Origin: Platynereis dumerilii | Taxonomy: Eukaryota > Annelida > Polychaeta > Phyllodocida > Nereididae | Assembly (NCBI GenBank): GCA_026936325.1 | Contig: JAPTHN010000002.1 | Location: 8,494,408-8,558,407, forward strand | Direction of reading: 5' to 3' | DNA: 64,000 nucleotides | Part shown: positions 48,211-60,385 of the stretch, in pieces | Layout of the letters: each line of letters starts with the position of its first letter | Numbering within the stretch: the stretch's first letter is position 1 | Position numbers and translations under genes: made by a program | Notes under the pieces: generated by a model | Told to the model about the DNA's origin: nothing | The model's input: only the letters and a program-made list of their open reading frames with translations | Database searches by the model: none

Positions 48211-49859
48211 TTCTGAAAGCACTTGTCAGTGTCATCTGTAATTCAATTTTTGTTGTGGTGCGAAACATTTGCTATGTAAATTCCAATGAATATTTTGCCG
48301 AATGGCCAGATAGATAATTTCTTTCAGACCTCTCAAGTATTCTCCCTGAACAACTTTATTTCTCCTTCTCAGACAAATTACCATTCTCAGAAAACGCGTA
48401 TTATTTCTTGAGGCTTAAATGCAGTCCCATTAAGCCAAGGCCAGATAAGTTAACACAATTCTACAGGCATTCCAATAACAGAAAGAAGAATGCAGTGGGA
48501 CAGTTGTGTATGGCCAAGGTCACAAGCATAAGGACGAAAATGTCATCAGAGTATTCATCGGTATTAACTGTCTTGCTATATTAGATCTATGTACAAGAGA
48601 CGTTCAGAAAGTTCATATGCATGCATTCTTACAAACTTTCTGAATTCCCCCCTTATGTATGCCTCATTGCCTCTACAGTTGCTCTTGGTAATAGCAATGG
48701 GCTCGTGTAGTGAGTATTTACATTTGTAAGATTAGGACGGACATGATTCATCAAATGCATGTGTTATTGTGTCAAAGACAAAAGGACTGACTGCCCGATC
48801 ACATGATCCGGCGTCCTTTGTCAATGCCCTGGGCATAGGCATTTGTTTTCCCACAGCTTTGACAATACCGAACTGCTGTTTATTTTTCATCTCAAGTCCT
48901 GACAAATTCCAAACCATTGACCGGTCTTTTCAATTAGCTTTGACCATTTGTACCTTAATAAATTACATGTATTTTCTCAGTCTTGACTTGATTTTTGTAT
49001 TTTATTAAAATGTCTGGCGCAAAATTATTGACACAAAAAATATCCATCAAATATCCACTGTACTGTCTCAGTCTTTGGCAATTGAATGTAGTGACAAAAT
49101 GGTGGTTTTAAAACTTGCTGGATGGGCAAAATTGAGCATAAAAGGAAAGCATACCCGTCCCTGGTGAAAAGTTGCTCAAGACAAAATATCAAATAGTCAA
49201 ATATCCATTTAAAAAAGTTCACTCAGCTGGATATTCGAAAAGTAAGTTATTTCAGGAGTCAACGAGTTAGCATCACACGTTTGGGCAGAAGCAGCAAGTG
49301 AATAATATGGTGGGGAAGGGAAGGATAAAGACATCATTGAGGTGAGTAGTGAGCACTTCATGTTGCTTGACTCCAATGGTGCATGGAAGTATAAATCTTG
49401 CACCATGAAACAATTATCTCAAGCTGTTTGTAAATCTACATTACATCAATGACTTGCCATAATTTTGAATATATAATATTATGTATATTGATTATGTTAT
49501 CTTGTAAATTAATGATCCATCCTCTATCTAAAATCCTATAGATGCAGCTAGATAATTTAGTATGACTTGCAAGTAATTATTCCCGATATCCCATGAGAGG
49601 CACAGCGCAATTGGTCAGCCTCACTTCGATTAGTGACATCGCCAGGAAGGTGAAAGTGGGACAAAGTGCACAACCTTCAACTCAAATAACCTTAATTACT
49701 GCAGTAATTCATTAGCACAAGTTTGTTAATATTAAATAGCAACAGGCTATAATTAGTCACACCTGTCAAGGACAGTGAAGCGTCCGAAATGTGGATATTT
49801 AAAATCTCGATCTGAGATTTTATTCGCCGATGGAGGGATCGATGCAGTTCCTAAATCGC
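48211..49859. other. No recognised gene
   Basis: Short frames only. A small inverted repeat (TTCAGAAAGTT and AACTTTCTGAA) lies near 48603-48643. Nothing else was seen. Confidence 0.4.
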
Positions 49860-50130
49860 CAGATGGTCACATCTACGATTCTGCGTTACAGCAACGTTGT
49901 GACAATGTCATGAAAATGTCAAAATTTTGGTGAACATTACGTAGAAGTGTATGGTAGAAGTGATGATGTTAAAGTGTAATGAAGCAATGCCCAAATATGC
50001 ATGACAATAGCATGCGATATGAGGCAATGTTTTCAGAACGTTGTGAAAAAATCTCAACATTGTGTTAATGTTGCTGTAACATAATTTCTGCCAGTTACAT
50101 TAATTTTCTGAGTGACAACAGACAAGCCCT
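49860..50130 (+). repeat. Dispersed AACGTTGTGA repeat, copy 1
   Basis: CAACGTTGTGACAATGTC and GTGACAACAGACAAGCCCTC are shared, with divergence, with 57595-57785. No coding content. Confidence 0.45.
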
Positions 50131-50683
50131 CAACCTATTGGTTACGTCGTGTCAGAGTGCCCAGAGAAAGTGGTGCAACTTGGTTTGTAGAAAGTTGTGC
50201 CAATGGTTTGGGGAAAGTTGTGCCAATGATATATGACATTTCGAATTTTGCACTGCATTACTTCATTCACTGATCTCAAAAACTTCATTTAACAGGGAAC
50301 TCAGACTCCTCAATCCACTCACATGTATACTGTGGCTCCTGAAATGTAGGGCATTTCCATGAGCTATAAATAGCACTTTTATCATGCAGGATCAATGCTT
50401 CTTCCTGTACAGCATTGATCAGAGCCCAAAATGGAGTCATGCTCTGTTGCTCCAGGGTATAATGACGTCACAGGTATTTCTGGGTCACACATCGGCCTGA
50501 CCATAAGGAGGACCCAGATACAAGATACTGAGGACCAATACAATGTTTCGCTGATGCGATACGAGGGCGGATACATAGAATGCATTACCATTTGATGGTT
50601 GCACTTTTTGGATATTTTTGTGAGGGATACCGGCAACGGCAGCAGGGTAGAAATTCTGACAAAGACCTATTTGGCATAAAAAT

Positions 50684-51127
50684 TAGGGATGCACGGATAT
50701 CCGGCAAGGTATCCGGTATCCGGCCGGATATTGGAATTTGCAGGATATCCGGTATCCGGCAAAATTAGGGTGTCAGAACCGGATATCTGGGATGCTCAAA
50801 AATAAGTGAATAGCTAAAAAACTTGTTAATAAATATAAGAATGTACAAGAAGACAGTCAAGAAGATGACGTAACCATCTTCAAAATTTTAATTCAGTTAC
50901 AGAACATGTATAACGAAAGACATTAAATACGAGGAGCAGTCCTCCTGCTGGACAAATATCTCTCGGCACTTAGAAAAAATTTTCATAATCAACGGCGAAC
51001 ACTGAAAAATACACTTTTTCGTATGTTTGTTATCCGGTTCCAACTATCCGGTTGCTATCCGGTATCCGGCAGTTGGTGTTGCCGGATTATCCGGTATCCG
51101 GCTATTTTCACTATCCGTGCATCACTA
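50684..51127. mobile_element. hAT-type MITE with perfect 8-bp target duplication
   Basis: TAGGGATGCACGGATA at the left pairs with TATCCGTGCATCACTA at the right, giving 16-bp TIRs with one mismatch. ATAAAAAT flanks it on both sides (50676-50683 and 51128-51135). hAT transposons make 8-bp duplications and have TAGGGRTGCAC-like ends in some families. Subterminal copies of ATCCGG, mostly GGTATCCGG, cluster within about 90 bp of each end. At 444 bp with no ORF it is non-autonomous. Confidence 0.88.
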
Positions 51128-51135
51128 ATAAAAAT

Positions 51136-52480
51136 CATGCCCGATTAGCTAATTTGGCATGTAGAATTGTCGGTTCTGACAACGGTCTTGGCAATGTGCG
51201 ACCGTCAGATCTGATGCGTGGCTCTTGGGACACACTACGAGAGCCTATATGTGAAATGCCACGTGATAACTTAATTATAAGCAGACTAAGATCAAACTGG
51301 CCAGATACAGCTTTTATCAGCCCTATCATGGTATTAATAAGGAGTATATATCGATAGCAATGACTAGATGACGTTTTGCTACCGGAGTGACCAAGAAAAA
51401 CCAAAAGTCAAAGGCCCATGGTAATGATTACAATGACAAGAAAGCTTCTGCATTGTCTATGCTGTTCTGAGCTTCTTGACAAATACTGTTAGTGAATAAT
51501 TAATACAGTTGTACAGGGAAACATGTGCTGTATTGCCTTCTGTTTCTAAGCTAAAGCTTCAGTATAAGGCCTCATGCCGGTAATGGCCAATTGGCCATGG
51601 TAATACAATCTTTCCTTTCAGCATGGTTTCAGGCTCAGTGGTGTAAATGAACAACAGATAATTTAGTCCTAACTGAATAGGCCTATAGAGCAAAATTAAG
51701 ATAACACAACTGCCATAGTAAGTAGTTCCTGTACCAGGAATCGAACTTCGCACATAGATGCAGCAAGCTTTTAAAAGCATGTCGGGCCGGCCTATGTTCC
51801 ATCAAGATAGACAATGCACGATCAATATTCCTGCCATGGAAATTTTGATGATCACCCAAATGCACCAAAATGCTCCTTGTGAGATCATATCCCTGTACTT
51901 GCGAAGTTATAAACTGAAGGACAAAAATAACTTATCACTTTTCAATTTGGAATAATTTAAAGAATTGTTTTTTTCAAACTTATTTGTTGTGTGTTCAATG
52001 TTCTAGACATTAACAATGACCAATTTGTCATAATTTCATATACTTGTCTCGGTTCATTGCTTTTGCTCTGGTACAGATCATGAAATTCAGTAATTAGGCT
52101 TACCCTTGAGATCAGTTGCCCTTAACTGCACAAAAAGCACACAGAAAAGTTCCTTGATCTTTCCTGAGTTGGGATACGCTAAAAATCTGCCAGTGGGTTA
52201 GACTTGCCATTGAGCAATGAGGCCCAGCAGTTGGGATGCTGGCGGCTGGCATAGCAAGAATGAGGTTGCACGTTGGAGGGGCTGCTCCCAGCCAGCAATC
52301 AGCAAGCTCATGACCAAGTTTGGTCTAACAGGCTGAATGAAGGACCTTCCGAAGCCATGCAGACCTCCAGTCATGACCCATGACCAAGACAGGCACAACA
52401 TCCATCAGAGTCTGGGTGACCATTTCAAGACTGCCACATCCACAGCTGCTGAAATTCCAGGCTCTCAAAAACCCAAGAGT
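51136..52480. other. No recognised gene
   Basis: Short frames only. The segment 52190-52480 is less AT-rich and looks faintly coding in several minus-strand frames, but no family or continuous frame was found. Confidence 0.35.
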
Positions 52481-52485
52481 GTCAA

Positions 52486-53030
52486 TAGGGTGGGGTGATG
52501 ATCATCAATGTCAGAAATTCAATGTCCCACCATCCTAACTTTGTTATGGTTGAAAATACGAATTCAGTGATGTATGACATAAGGGTGTACCTTCATTATT
52601 GATGCCTCCCAAGCGACTTTGAAAATTAGACAGAAATCCTGGTAATTTGCCAATTTACGATAACTCGCGGTTCTCCGTAACTCAGTTAATATTAGATGTA
52701 CATGAAAGATAATGGTTTCTTTAGAAAGCCCTAGTCAAGAGCTTCAAAATGAATACCAACAAGCTGTATTTCAATGCATTATAACTGGTTATATGGCCCA
52801 ACTAGAGGCAAGCGTCGAGGTTCTTCTACAGGATTTTGTTCTGGTTCAAGCATGTTCTTGCAAAATTGATCAACAGACTAATATAAGTTAATCAAAGCAT
52901 GCTGATTTCAGATTTAATGGGTTCTACTTCCCATTTATTTTGTTAAGCTCTCAAAATGACCTTGAAATTGGACCCAAAAATTGTGATTAAAACAATGACG
53001 TCCAAACAAAGTTGCTCTTGAAAATTGATA
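52486..53030 (+). mobile_element. 'GGGTGG' family element, copy 2
   Basis: It begins TAGGGTGGGGTGAT. The block CATCCTAACTTTGTTATGGT and the block GATGCCTCCCAAGC are present as reverse complements at 56400-56546. An inner block GAGCTTCAAAATGAATACCA matches 56260 (reversed) and 17010. The right end is hidden where the next element begins. Confidence 0.45.
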
Positions 53031-53041
53031 TGACATTATTA

Positions 53042-54028
53042 TAAATTCCCCCGTTAGGGGAATTTATATTGTTTTTGTTCAGTTTTTTTTTTCAGCATCT
53101 TATTATTTTTCCTTTTTTTTTGTTTTTCTTTTTATTTTTCGTCAACAATTTGACAGGCTGTATTTCAGAAACTAACTGCAATAATCAACTAAAACAAAAA
53201 GGGTCATTTTGCTTTTGGTGAACAATTTTATGTACTGGAATTATATTGCGTAATTCCTAGTTAACTGATAATTACGCAAGAAATTGATAAAAAATTTGTG
53301 TTCACAGTTTTGTCAAAACCAGTCAAGGAAAAAACACCAAATTTTAACATAATAATCTCTAAAGATATACGCAGTGCGGAAAGGCGGCTTTTGGCAATAT
53401 CTCTAAAAGTTTTTTTTATATGAATTTTTCAAATAAGGGAATTCCCAAAATTGCTACTAAAATTTTCCAAAAACTAGGAAGAAATGCTCCAATCAAGCTG
53501 AAATTGTATGCAGTTACAGTCATACTATAGTGTAACAATCCACTAGAATTTCAACTTTCTAGCGTTAACGGTATCGGCGCTATAGTACCACAAAAAGCCT
53601 ATTTTTCAAACGCCGATAACTCGGCCCCTATTAAAGGTACAGAAAAATAAAAAATACCACCAGAAAGCTCTGTTTCTTAGCTTTCACGTGGTATATAGCA
53701 TTCTACTGTAGCGCCGTCCGTTCAAAATCGCGGTGGACCCTGAAAATTTTATCTCACTTTTTTCCTCCCCAAATGCTTCTTATGGCTGGAAACACTTTTT
53801 CCTGGCCATATGCCAATTTCATCGCATCTAATACTTCACTGGCTGCACATTTTCTTTGTTGAAATAAATGCTGACCCAATTACATTTCTGTGTGAACCAT
53901 CGGATGGGGAAGGTAGAAGGGAAGGGGCAGGGGGATGTAAGGGGGCAGGGAGATGTAAGGGGGCAGGGGAGAGGAAGGGAAGGGGGGAATTTATCTTTGT
54001 AATTGTGCACAATTACAGGTGTACTAGT
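53042..54028 (+). mobile_element. Non-autonomous Helitron-like element, unit 1
   Basis: It starts near ATAAATTCCCCCGTTAGGGG, a 10-bp-arm hairpin (TAAATTCCCC/GGGGAATTTA). It ends with the perfect palindrome GTAATTGTGCACAATTAC, then AGGTGTACTAG and a T. A hairpin shortly before CTAG, with insertion before T, is the Helitron 3' signature. The 5' end lacks the canonical TC. A G-rich minisatellite (GGGGCAGGGGGATGTAAG) precedes the 3' hairpin. No Rep/helicase ORF. Confidence 0.6.
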
Positions 54029-55004
54029 TATAAATTCCCCCGTTAGGGGAATTTATATTGTTTTTGTTCGGTTTTTTTTTCATCATCATCTTTGTTTTTT
54101 TTTCTTCTTATTTTTCGTCAACATTTTGACAGGCTGTATTTCAGAAACTATTTCCAGTAACTACCTGAAGTTGGAGAGTAATATTGCTTTTGCTGAACAA
54201 TTTTATATACCGGAATTACAGAGCGTAATTTGTAGTAAACTGGTAATTACGCAGCAAATGCATAAAAAATTTGTCGTCACGGTTTTAGAAGAACCAATGA
54301 GTGAAATTACACCAAATTTTGACACAATCATTTCTAAAGATATACGCAGTTCGGAAAGGCGGCTTTTGGCAATATCTGTAAAAGTTTTTTTTATATGAAT
54401 TTTTCAAATAAGGGAATTCCTGAAATTGCTACTAAAATTTTTCAAAAACTAGGAAGAAATGCTCCAATCAAGCTGCGGTTGCATGCAGTTACAGTTATAC
54501 TATAGTGTAACAATCCACTAGAATTTCAACTTTCTAGCGTTAACGGTATCGGCGCTATAGCATCACAAAAACGCTATTTTCAAGCGCCGATAACTCGGCC
54601 CCTATTAAAGGTACAGAAAAATAAAAAACACCACCAAAAAGCTCTGTTTCTTATCTTTCACATGGTATATAGCATTTTACTGTAGCGCCGTCCGTTCAAA
54701 ATCGCGGTGGACCCTGAAAATTTTATCTCACTTTTCACCTCCCCAAATGCTTCTTATGGCTCGAAACACTTTCTCCTGGCCATATGCCAATTTCATCGCT
54801 TCTCATATTTCACTGCCTGCACATTTTCTTTTTTGAAATAAATGCTGACCCAATAACATTTCTGTGTGAATCATCGGATGGGGAAGGTAGAAGGGAAGGG
54901 GCAGGGGGATGTAAGGGGGCAGGGGGATGTAAGGGGGCAGGGGAGAGGAAGGGAAGGGGGGAATTTATCTTTGTAATTGTGCACAATTACAGGTGTACTA
55001 GTTA
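54029..55004 (+). mobile_element. Non-autonomous Helitron-like element, unit 2
   Basis: It directly abuts unit 1 after CTAG-TT and repeats the same order of hairpin, body, minisatellite, palindrome and CTAG. Identity is high by eye (perhaps 90%), with scattered substitutions and small indels. It is followed by TTATTATTATTTT. Confidence 0.6.
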
Positions 55005-55282
55005 TTATTATTTTTTTTTGGTCTAATCCGATCAGGACAGCTTCAACAGTGTCAGAATGATCCAATGATTGTGAACAATATTTAAGAAATAAGAAAAGGC
55101 CATACAAATTGGTAGCGGGGGGGGGGGGGGGGTTCTTCAAAATTGAAATTGAGAAAGTATCTGAAGATATTCTTCACATGATGCAACATTTCACAAACAT
55201 GGATGCCCCAGCATAATACCCAAAATGCTTAGTCTAACTTGACTTTGTCTTAAATGACGCCATAGAGATTGGAGGGGGGGAG

Positions 55283-55434
55283 GGTTGGTCTAGAGCCGGG
55301 TAGCGTGCTATACTGCCAATCGCTGCATGGGTCCAGGGTTCGAATCCAGCTCTGGGCCGTGTTCTCCTCCTGTCCTAATTAGCCTACCAAGTACATACAT
55401 ACAGGAGGTAAAGGCCCAATCATCCATCCATCCA
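55283..55434 (+). mobile_element. tRNA-derived SINE, family B
   Basis: The tRNA-like head GGTCTAGAGCCGGGTAGCGT carries an A-box-like start and a B box GGTTCGAATCC at 55337-55347. The body CTCCTCCTGTCCTAATTAGC follows, with the tail (CATC)n. A 3' fragment of the same family lies at 45137-45225 in reverse. Confidence 0.8.
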
Positions 55435-56080
55435 TAGAGCTAGGGAAATAATATGTATGAACTAAAATGTTTGAACATTGTATCAATAGTACAAAGCCAA
55501 GTTGAGTAAAAAATATTTAATCTTTAATGTACCTTGGGTTTTTATTGACACCAAAAACGTTTAAAGAAGTAAGATAAATATCATAGGCCTACTAATATTG
55601 GATAGCATGGAGTCCAATATACACTGTGATTGGGCAATGGAAGCCTCTTGGTGTCAGGAAGGTTTGCATAGGATTAGTAACAGTAAAATTAGGCACACAC
55701 AATGTTACGCAATATGACACAAGACTCTTGCATGCATGTTTTGCTGTTCACCAAGATAATTGTATATGTTAACTAGTCTAAATGGTATGATAATGATTTT
55801 GTTATTACACAAAACTTTTAAAAAAACAGCGTATCTCAGGCACATGTATTTACCTTTACTAAATTTCTTGGAAATATCATTTCAGGTCATTTGTCTAAAA
55901 TGCAATGTTCTGATTCAAGCAAAACTTGTCTTTGAAATACATTTATTTCTTGTTGAGTATATAGCCCATGTACTCAAGGTCCGTCAGGCAATGGCAGTGA
56001 CTCAAATAGATTTTGCAATCTGAAGCAATTTTGGCTGTAGATCTAATGACATGTGTTATATGAAGTTATTTTTTGATTTT
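55435..56080. other. No recognised gene
   Basis: AT-rich sequence with short frames only. Confidence 0.4.
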
Positions 56081-56089
56081 CTCCTAGCT

Positions 56090-56546
56090 ATCAATATTTT
56101 GTAAAACAACTTTAAAATCGGCTCAGTTCATTAAAAAAATCATGCCTCAACAATTTGTCCTGGAGAGTGACAAAAAATAATTAGGTTTGTGATGATAAGA
56201 AGGTAAAATACTTGGTCAGGAAATGAACTACTATAGTCACAAACCCATGATGTTGTTGGTATTCAAATTGAAGCTCTTTTTATGCCAAGAACAATGATGG
56301 GCTTGTGATGATTCGTAATCAAATATTAAGAAAGATACGGCTTTTCGCGACTTAGCGCTTAGGCCTATGCTAAAATTCATCAAAAAAGGTCAAAAGCTTC
56401 AATCGGTCTTGGGAGGCATCAAAAATAAAGATATATGGACATATTATACATCATTGAACTCGTATTTTCAACCATAACAAAGTTAGGATGGTGGGACTTT
56501 GAAATTAAAAAAAAAAATTTTTTCCATTGATTATCACCCCACCCTA
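56090..56546 (-). mobile_element. 'GGGTGG' family element, copy 3 (inverted)
   Basis: It ends ATCACCCCACCCTA, the reverse complement of the start of copy 2. Shared blocks over about 160 bp next to that end match copy 2 in reverse. The inner limit of about 56090 is approximate. Confidence 0.45.
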
Positions 56547-56869
56547 AGAGTGAGTGCCAAAACAGTTATAAGATGGGTTGCCAAGTACTGTAAGCAGGCC
56601 TGGCAGCCAGACATGAAAAATGTCCGTTTTGACAGATCTGTGAACTCTGTTTTTTGATCTCCTGATGTTTATTCATTATTTCCGTGAAATGGGTCAGCCC
56701 AGACCTTGTTTGATCTGATTTGTTGAAAAAAATACAGAACTACAAACTGTTTTCATGTGCCATCCAGGTATTTTACCTACATAACAGGACTTCGTTCCAC
56801 AGTCTCCTGAAGAGGTGATAACTTATTTTTGTCTTTCAGTTTACTTGATGGGGCATAGTCACACACCTA

Positions 56870-57060
56870 GTAAGTGAGGTCATGAGCTGGTCATATCATC
56901 TATACCTGCCATGTCATCAGCACAACCACAAGCCAGTCAATGAGTTTGGCCTGTATATTATGAAGTATAGTACAACTCATCAATAACAGTGAGGTCTTGT
57001 GTCTCTCAATGACAAATTGACCACTCACTTCAATGTAAAAGTTAGGCCTGACATGGTCTG
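56870..57060 (-). repeat. Dispersed TGACCTCA-containing repeat, copy 3
   Basis: Read in reverse, GTCAATTTGTCATTGAGAGA and ATGACCTCACTTA align with copies near 48050 and 58690. Confidence 0.45.
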
Positions 57061-57594
57061 TAGTGACAGCATTGATACCCTTAAACAGAGTTCTGCATGC
57101 AATCAATCATTCTTTCCTATAGCTCTGACATGAAACACATATCATATTGGTAATTCATAACTTTCATTATCTGACATATGCCACCATTACTAGTCAGCCA
57201 TAGTAGGGCTACTCAATTGGTTTATATATTGAAAACAGCCAGCTCAGCAATTTGTGCCTCAGGTAATTGCCAGACATCCACATGAACCCGAAACCAATGA
57301 ATTTCCAATGAGGAATAATGAGATAATCAAATTTGGGAAGTGAATCTTGTTTCAAGGTAATTGGCTCGCAGAGAGATACTTGGGCGCAAGGATGTTCATG
57401 GGCGTTGAATGCCGTTGATGGACGCCAAAAAGTGGAGAGCGACATGTTTCTAAAATTGACAAATTGCTACAATCGGGGTGAAAGAGAATATATTACTGTC
57501 AGGGAAAGAGGAGTGATTCATGAGAAATCACAAATTCAGCTTTTGAACAGGATCCAGCAGATTCATACCATGCCAATTTGAATGCCAATCCCAA

Positions 57595-57785
57595 TGGGCA
57601 CATCTATGTTGCAGCAAGTAAATTATGTAGAATTACATGGTAGAAATAACATTATCACAATGTTGTGAGGCATATATATGACATTAGCATGTGACATTGT
57701 GGCAACGTTGTCACAACATTGTAAAAACATGTAGACATCATGTTCTACTCTAAATTTCAATGTGACAACAGACGAGCCCTCCACT
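57595..57785 (+). repeat. Dispersed AACGTTGT repeat, copy 2
   Basis: It contains CAATGTTGTGAGGC, GGCAACGTTGTCACAACATT and GTGACAACAGACGAGCCCTC. It is a divergent copy of 49860-50130. Confidence 0.45.
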
Positions 57786-58030
57786 AATTATAGGTAGTGT
57801 GATGTCACAGGCTTACAAATGTTTTGTTTGTGTTAATTATGGTTAATCAATTGATTTAGTGCATATCATACGCAGTAGCATGGGTGACAATAAACAAACT
57901 GATTAAATGACTTAATTAAGGTACTTCATCAAATAAGAAGATTAAGAGACCAACAGAAAACTGTCAATGAAATGACAAAGCCAGTTTGAAAATTGAAAAT
58001 AAGAAAAGTAATTTTTCCATTGGACCGCCA
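57786..58030 (+). repeat. Dispersed ~250-bp repeat, copy 1
   Basis: Blocks GGGTGACAATAAACAAACTG, GGTACTTCATCAAATAAGAA and AAGCCAGTTTGAAAATTGAA recur at 60130-60380 in the same orientation and order. Confidence 0.6.
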
Positions 58031-58569
58031 ATCATTGAATCTGCAAAGAGCCTAAGTTGTCAAGAGAACCCAAACCTGATGATTGACCAGTTAACTTACT
58101 CATCTGTTCAATGTCCAATGCACTATTTCTCAGCTCTTGTAAGCACCTGATCCCAAAAGTTGACAAAATACATTTTAAGTGGAACCCTAATCTGATTGAG
58201 AGCAAAAGATAGATGCAATTCCTGGTTTCCATGGGAACCGCCAGTCTAATCCCTTAAAGATGGCTGTTGTGATTGTGGATCATACAAAATCGTTCAACCC
58301 ATAAACATGACCATAGAGTCATTGTACAAGTAATATATCAGGACGTATAAATGCAACTTGACAGCCAAATTGTGGGATTATAAATTTCAGTTCTGTAGGT
58401 CTATACATTAATTTTAGTTTTAATTTGCAAACGGTTTGAAATGGAGACTGACGCGGCACTAATTTGCCAATACTGTCTAAAGAAAGAACTACTTTGTACT
58501 GTAGGCCTATGCAATACAGTGTACATGTCTTGGAAAGGCAGAAAGGACAAAACTTCTTGTTACAGTCGG

Positions 58570-58850
58570 AGAAGGACAAGTGATGACATTCAGCTGTTCG
58601 TACACATCAATGATGTCACAGTCATGGTCACTACATATATCTCCCCTAGTGCATGTTCAATTTTCCATTGAAATGAGCGACAAATTAGTCATTGGGAGAA
58701 ATGACGTCACTGTTGAGTGGCATGACTCATTCTCTGACTTGTGCTGCTGGCCTGATAACAAGGCAGGCATAGAATATGACCTCACTCACTGCATACCAGT
58801 CATCAAGTATAACATGGAAAGTACATGGATTTGACCTGACAGGCTCACAG
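58570..58850 (+). repeat. Dispersed TGACCTCA-containing repeat, copy 4
   Basis: TTTTCCATTGAAATGAGCGA, GACAAATTAGTCATTGGGAG and TATGACCTCACTCACTGC resemble copies 2 and 3. Confidence 0.5.
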
Positions 58851-60110
58851 GGAACATTTTGATAATTTCAGTAATCACTTTCGCCTCCTCGGCTGTAATA
58901 CATTCATACATTTACCATGACACATTTAACATGCAATAAAGTACACTAAAACGGCAGCTGACAATAAATAGCAGCTGGGAATGATCTGTGACACCACCAA
59001 TCTTCATTAGAGGAGAACTGACACGTCATAATTGGTAGCTTGTGATGTCATCAAACTCACAAAGGAGGAATTAGAAGTGGTAATGACATAGCAGCTACAT
59101 GTGACACGTGTGAGAAATGCTAGGACAGACATGGCTTATTTAATTGCTTTCTGTCGTGTGACACAAAAACAAGGAAAATGCTTAATGGCATTTGGCACTG
59201 CAGTCTGACAAGTTCATAACAGTTATGGACGTGTATGTACATAGGCCCCACCGTAAGTGCAGTCTTCCAACTTAAGCCCAGTTCTTGGTGCTCAAGAGGG
59301 TTGATTGATGAGATGGGAGAGAGAGAGAGAGAGTAGGAGTCCTAAACATATAACACATTTACCATAATATGTGAGGGATCTTTTACTTGCCCAGCACAGA
59401 CACTGACAATTTGTGGTTCCCAATCTGGGTTTGAGCCATTGTAGGCAAAGATCTTCAATGGGACAGGAGGGAACCTTTTACCCCTCTGCCACCCAGCTGC
59501 CAAAAAAGAATCAGGTTATCTGTCGATGCTGGAAAATACCTTTCATAAATGTGTACAGGCGGTGGACTCCTCTCTCTAACCTCAATGATTAATCTGCATC
59601 ATACAGGTTCCCCTGTCTGGCACTTTTTACCAGTTAAGTGGGCATTTTCAACATTGAATAGCAGCATGGAACAGCTAAGCATGAACCATAACAATGATAA
59701 CATCGCACAGAAGAACTTTGAGGAAATGTGAAAGCCACATGCTTGTGAATAATGTATTAAGCAGAACATAACTTGCATGATCACTTGCTCACCACACAAA
59801 CTATCCATTGTGCACAATTTTACTCCCTTTACAAAACCCACTGCTGCCTGCCTGATGCTCTCCACTTCTTTCCACAAAGAAGAGATCTGCAGCTGCAGGT
59901 GGAAGCAACAAATGGCTCATTGCAGATCCAGAGAGGCAGGTGCTCAAGGAGATTCTGGCATTACTGATGATGCTATGTCCATCTTTCCTTTATCGAATTA
60001 TCTTCCAGGTCTCTTCCTTTGCATTCCTATATTACAGTAATGGTAAACAGGCTATCATAGTATCATTACAGCTGTTTACAGATTGCAATTGGCGGTCCAA
60101 GCCATTTCAA
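58851..60110. other. No recognised gene
   Basis: Short frames on both strands and a (GA)n run at 59313-59333. Nothing with a recognisable domain. Confidence 0.4.
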
Positions 60111-60129
60111 AATTAACTTTCAACTTGTT

Positions 60130-60385
60130 CATGTGATGTCACTGACTTAAAAACATTTGTTTGTGTCAGTTATGGTCAATCAGTTGATTCACTGCTCATC
60201 ATATCTAGCAGCATAGGTGACAATAAACAAACTAATTAAATGACTTTGGTACTTCATCAAATAGGAAGATTAGGAGACAAACAGAAACCTGTCAGTGACA
60301 TGGCAAAGCCAGTTTGCAAATTGAAAATAAGATTATTTAAGTTTTCCAACAGATCGTCAATCTGAAAAGAGCTCTAAACTGACAG
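60130..60385 (+). repeat. Dispersed ~250-bp repeat, copy 2
   Basis: About 80% similar by eye to 57786-58030, with small indels. Confidence 0.6.

Noticed and set aside
52106-52140. Candidate upstream RGS exon reading ATDLKG with a GTAAGC donor on the - strand
   Set aside because: The phase fits the DEP exon, but the upstream residues do not resemble R7 N-termini, so it is likely chance.
53810-54046. Frame with repeated GGCKGAG residues
   Set aside because: It is a translation of the G-rich minisatellite within the Helitron-like unit; a similar frame in unit 2 reflects the same repeat.
54003-54398. 131-codon frame in Helitron-like unit 2
   Set aside because: The matching frame is not kept in unit 1 and no domain is recognisable.
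55283-55355. Possible tRNA gene
   Set aside because: A and B boxes are present but a proper cloverleaf with paired acceptor stem is not, and a SINE body with a (CATC)n tail follows.
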